From Acidobacteriaceae bacterium (GTDB lineage Bacteria > Acidobacteriota > Terriglobia > Terriglobales > Acidobacteriaceae), in NCBI GenBank assembly GCA_013361705.1, contig JABFXN010000178.1, positions 1 to 40,926 of the forward strand: 40,926 nucleotides of DNA, in the 5' to 3' direction. The notes beneath the pieces were generated by a model. It saw nothing but the letters and a program-made list of their open reading frames with translations. It searched no databases and was not told the DNA's origin. This document shows, piece after piece, positions 38,428-40,926 of the stretch. Numbering within the stretch: the stretch's first letter is position 1; every line of letters begins with the position of its first letter. Both the position numbers and the translations under genes were made by a program.

Positions 38428-39027
38428 ATGCGAAGTATCGGTATCTTTGGTGGAACCTTCGATCCTCCCCATTCGGGCCATATTGATGTAGCAAGAGCAG
38501 CAGCGGACAACTTTGCACTTTCCGAGGTCTGGTGGACTCCCGTGGGCCGCCAACCGTTGAAGACAACGCCGCCCCAGGCGTTTTATTCCCAGCGGCTGGC
38601 GATGGTACGCATGGTATGTAAAGCGGACTACCGCTTCGTTGCCAGCGGCGCCGACGCCCCGCGCGGCGATGGACAGCCGAATTTCACCATCGACCTGCTG
38701 CAGACACTGCGCGGAGATAATCCCGGTTGCAGTTGGTGGAATATCGTCGGTGCGGACAGCTTTCTTGACCTTCCCCGCTGGAAATACCCGGAGCAGCTTC
38801 TGAACTTTGCGCAATGGATCGTGGTCTCGCGCCCAGGTTTCGATCTTTCGCGGATTGAGGCCATGGGTCTGACCTCGGCACAACGATCACGCGTACATCT
38901 GTTGACCGATATTGAGGAACCCATCTCGGCAACGGATCTGCGCGATGCGCTGAAACGGGGTGAAAAGCCGGGAGCAGTGCCTCCGCCGGTACTTGGTTAC
39001 ATCGAAGAGCATGGGCTGTACAGATAG
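38428..39027 (+). CDS. nadD: Nicotinate-nucleotide adenylyltransferase
   Basis: The 199-residue enzyme joins nicotinate mononucleotide with ATP to make deamido-NAD. The nucleotidyltransferase motif GIFGGTFDPPHSGHI is at residues 4-18. VGADSFLDLPRW and the C-terminal EEPISATDLRDAL (the ISSTxIR-like motif) follow. It is cytosolic and essential in most bacteria. In many genomes rsfS follows nadD directly; here two genes are in between. Confidence 0.93.
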   Translation: MRSIGIFGGTFDPPHSGHIDVARAAADNFALSEVWWTPVGRQPLKTTPPQAFYSQRLAMVRMVCKADYRFVASGADAPRGDGQPNFTIDLLQTLRGDNPGCSWWNIVGADSFLDLPRWKYPEQLLNFAQWIVVSRPGFDLSRIEAMGLTSAQRSRVHLLTDIEEPISATDLRDALKRGEKPGAVPPPVLGYIEEHGLYR

Positions 39028-40084
39028 ACTGTCGAGTGTGAAGTGTCTCCTTGCCACACTGCTATTTGCACTCTGCTCTGCTGCCCTGTACGCCCAGGAT
39101 CCTGTACGTTTCTTCCAGTTCACCGACGCGCATCTGTTCGATGACGGCGATAAGCTTCCACGGGAAGAGGCGTTCAAGGTTGCCGCGGAGGATCGCCGTA
39201 GCTTCCGCTGGGCGATTGGGGCGATGAATGCCAGCGGCTTTCAGGCTGACTTTGCGGTCTTTACCGGTGACATGGGCCTGCTGAACGTGGACTTCTCGCA
39301 GTCGCGCTGTGCGGCGTCGCCAGTGCCGCTATCGCCGACGGGCCTGCCACCCTTCCGTCTGGATGCAGCCGTGGAGGAGGTGGCTGAGCTGCTGGCTCCG
39401 CTAAAAGTGCAGCGGATTTACTTTGTTGCGGGTAACAACGACGTGATCCATGAACGCATTGCCGACTCGGGGCGGTTTCCATGCTTTATGGCGCTGCTGC
39501 AGGAGCGCATAAAGACGAAGCACGGGCCCGAGGTGTATCCGCTGCTGACGAAGAATGCGTTCGTCATCCGCGGAGTTCGCTTCGCCGGCATGGACACGGT
39601 CAGCTTCAAAGCGAAGGAAAACTACGCAGCACCCTGTGCCATTGCGCCGGAACCGGTGAATTGCCCGAAGGAGCAGATTGCACTCATTGGGGACCTGGCT
39701 GACGACTCACCGCAGCCGCTGGTGATCTTCACGCATGAGCCGGACCTGATGGATCCGTTCCGCAAACATGCTGTGTGGGAGATTGATGAGACTTTGCGGA
39801 AGGATTGGGAGAAGACCGCCTGCGGGCCGAAGGTCATCGGCATCTTTGCCGGTCACTTCCATGATGGGTTGAAGACCAGCTATGCGGGTGCGGACAACAC
39901 GCTGGCGGTGAATCCTTGCGTTGCGGCAAAGACCCGGGTGGCGCCACCGTTAAGCGAAAAGAACCAGGTGGGCGAAGCGGAGCAGGCCCGGGGATTTTTG
40001 CGCGTCACGGTGAGCCCGGCCGGCATCCAGGGTGTAGAAGCTACGTGGTATGACACCAAGACTGTCGTACCACAGGCGCAGTGA
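39011..40084 (+). CDS. Exported calcineurin-like metallophosphoesterase
   Basis: This protein of about 357 residues has metal-binding motifs in order: FTDAHLFD, VFTGDMG, VAGNNDVIHE (GNND in place of GNHD), FTHEPDL and GIFAGHFHDG. A signal peptide lies near the start (KCLLATLLFALCSAALYAQ). ATG 39011 overlaps nadD by 17 bases; GTG 39038 would give a shorter leader and no overlap, so the start is uncertain. The substrate is unknown. Confidence 0.82.
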   Translation: MGCTDRLSSVKCLLATLLFALCSAALYAQDPVRFFQFTDAHLFDDGDKLPREEAFKVAAEDRRSFRWAIGAMNASGFQADFAVFTGDMGLLNVDFSQSRCAASPVPLSPTGLPPFRLDAAVEEVAELLAPLKVQRIYFVAGNNDVIHERIADSGRFPCFMALLQERIKTKHGPEVYPLLTKNAFVIRGVRFAGMDTVSFKAKENYAAPCAIAPEPVNCPKEQIALIGDLADDSPQPLVIFTHEPDLMDPFRKHAVWEIDETLRKDWEKTACGPKVIGIFAGHFHDGLKTSYAGADNTLAVNPCVAAKTRVAPPLSEKNQVGEAEQARGFLRVTVSPAGIQGVEATWYDTKTVVPQAQ

Positions 40085-40096
40085 AGGGGGAACAGG

Positions 40097-40561
40097 ATGC
40101 ACGAAGAGCGGATTGCATATTGGAAGGCCTTTCCGGAAGGCGTGAAGGCGCTGCAGCAGCTTGGGCACATTGTGGACAACAGCGGACTGGAACACAGCCT
40201 GCTGGAGCTGGTGAAGATGCGTTCTTCGCAGTTGAATGGATGCGCCTACTGTTTGGACATGCATAGCAAAGACGCTATGGCTGCCGGCGAGACCGCGCAG
40301 CGTCTGTTTGCCTTGAATGCATGGCGCGAGACGACGTTCTTCACTCCGCGCGAGCAGGCCGCACTGGCATGGACCGAGGCGATTACCAACATCCAGCAGG
40401 GACATGCTCCTGATGCCGTGTTCGCGCAGCTAAAGGCGCAGTTTACCGAGGACGAGATCGTGCGGCTGACCTTTGCGATTACGCAGATCAATAGTTGGAA
40501 CAGGCTCGCAATCGCGTTTCGTCCAACGGTCGGCAACTACCAACCCGCAAAACATGGCTAA
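40097..40561 (+). CDS. Carboxymuconolactone-decarboxylase / AhpD-like protein
   Basis: The 154-residue protein has the AhpD-like CxxC motif in LNGCAYCLDMHSKDA (C49, C52, H56), with LVKMRSSQ before it. TPREQAALAWTEAIT and LTFAITQINSWNRLAIAFR follow, all standard for the family. It is probably an alkylhydroperoxidase-type redox protein in the cytosol. It lies 12 bases after the phosphoesterase, likely in the same operon. Its start is ATG 40097, with an AAGGGGGA site upstream. Confidence 0.9.
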   Translation: MHEERIAYWKAFPEGVKALQQLGHIVDNSGLEHSLLELVKMRSSQLNGCAYCLDMHSKDAMAAGETAQRLFALNAWRETTFFTPREQAALAWTEAITNIQQGHAPDAVFAQLKAQFTEDEIVRLTFAITQINSWNRLAIAFRPTVGNYQPAKHG

Positions 40562-40637
40562 GGAGTATTTACGCTGGCAGCCAACCGGCGAGATTGGGTA
40601 GGATGTCCTATCCTTGGGAATGTACTGAAGGAGGATG

Positions 40638-40926
40638 ATGGCAACGAACGAGAGCAAGCAGTTAGTTCTGGCCGCCGCAGAAGCGGCCGACAGCAAGAAG
40701 GCCGAGGACATCCGTATCCTGCAGCTCGATCCGTCCGAGAGCGGGTTGTGCGACTACTTCCTGATCTGCAATGGCACCAATGAACGCCAGAACGACGCAA
40801 TCTCCGATGAGATCGAACTGCAGTTGAAGAAGCAGTTCGGTGTCTATGCGAACTCCGTCGAGGGCCGCAGACAGGCGGAGTGGATCCTGATGGACTATGT
40901 GGACTTCATCGTCCACATCTTCTCTC
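40638..40926 (+). CDS. rsfS: Ribosome silencing factor RsfS (partial, runs off window)
   Basis: The visible part starts ATNESKQLVLAAAEAADSKKAEDIRILQLD and continues through CDYFLICNGTNERQ, VEGRRQAEWILMDYVDFIVHIF, the Iojap/RsfS signature. RsfS binds ribosomal protein L14 and blocks subunit joining in starvation. AAGGAGG at 40628 directly precedes two ATG codons (40635, 40638); the second has the better, though still short, spacing. The 3' end lies beyond the window, so the ORF track lacks it. Confidence 0.92.
   Translation, partial: MATNESKQLVLAAAEAADSKKAEDIRILQLDPSESGLCDYFLICNGTNERQNDAISDEIELQLKKQFGVYANSVEGRRQAEWILMDYVDFIVHIFS

Noticed and set aside
40599-40610. TAGGA-TG-TCCTA dyad upstream of rsfS
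   Set aside because: Arms of only five bases; too short to call without conservation evidence.

Overview
The window looks like chromosome of a soil bacterium of phylum Acidobacteriota, probably order Terriglobales (Granulicella / Edaphobacter / Terriglobus type). This is inferred from the gene families: an Oar-like TonB receptor with a carboxypeptidase-type N-terminal domain, several DoxX genes, PadR next to a membrane protein, DUF4256, DUF3147 and DUF2975. It is also inferred from hairpin-rich intergenic repeats whose spurious reading frames (for example GAFYTSLGQRPR) I associate with this group. No tRNA, rRNA, CRISPR array, transposase or phage gene was recognised. The gene content is mostly ordinary chromosome.

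Layout. 1-6.4 kb: exported phosphoesterase with duplicated Ig-like modules, DUF4256 protein, SnoaL-like protein, exported LprI-like protein and a lipoprotein, separated by repeat-rich gaps. 6.4-10.4 kb (minus strand): Tat-exported beta-carbonic anhydrase, a terpene-cyclase-like toroid protein carrying an in-frame octamer repeat, a Tat-exported cupin and a DUF1624 acyltransferase. 10.5-13.4 kb: ECF sigma factor with a SnoaL-like C-terminal domain, followed by DoxX, VOC and SRPBCC genes, with an opposing second DoxX gene. 13.6-17.3 kb: ferric-reductase-like membrane protein, esterase, tRNA hydroxylase trhO and a heme-b-like membrane protein divergent from a LysR regulator.

18.3-27.4 kb holds two signal-transduction units. 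The first is an OmpR/CpxR-like regulator with a CpxA-like kinase, divergent from a secreted TGPNGQT-repeat protein. The second is a TonB receptor followed by a LytS-type kinase and a LytTR regulator. Between them lies a Spy/CpxP-like chaperone overlapping an esterase gene. A 14-bp motif, TGTAAGG-N3-TGTC, occurs twice upstream of the repeat protein and once upstream of the Spy-like gene. I propose it as the operator of the CpxR-like regulator, making a small envelope-stress regulon.

27.5-32.5 kb: class-C-beta-lactamase-like hydrolase; a DUF2975/XRE pair whose DUF2975 gene is split by one in-frame stop and preceded by a perfect AT-rich palindrome; pyrophosphatase with two overlapping small membrane-protein genes; a third DoxX gene. 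32.5-40.9 kb: an overlapping PadR - membrane protein - accD cluster, zinc-ribbon membrane protein, YncE-like propeller, M13 peptidase, then nadD, a metallophosphoesterase, an AhpD-like protein and the start of rsfS.

The most unusual non-coding content is a pair of about 110-bp inverted-repeat elements. Their terminal arms differ between copies but stay perfectly complementary, and both lie about 50 bp upstream of genes for exported proteins. Several other dispersed repeat families are also present, one of which has entered a coding sequence.
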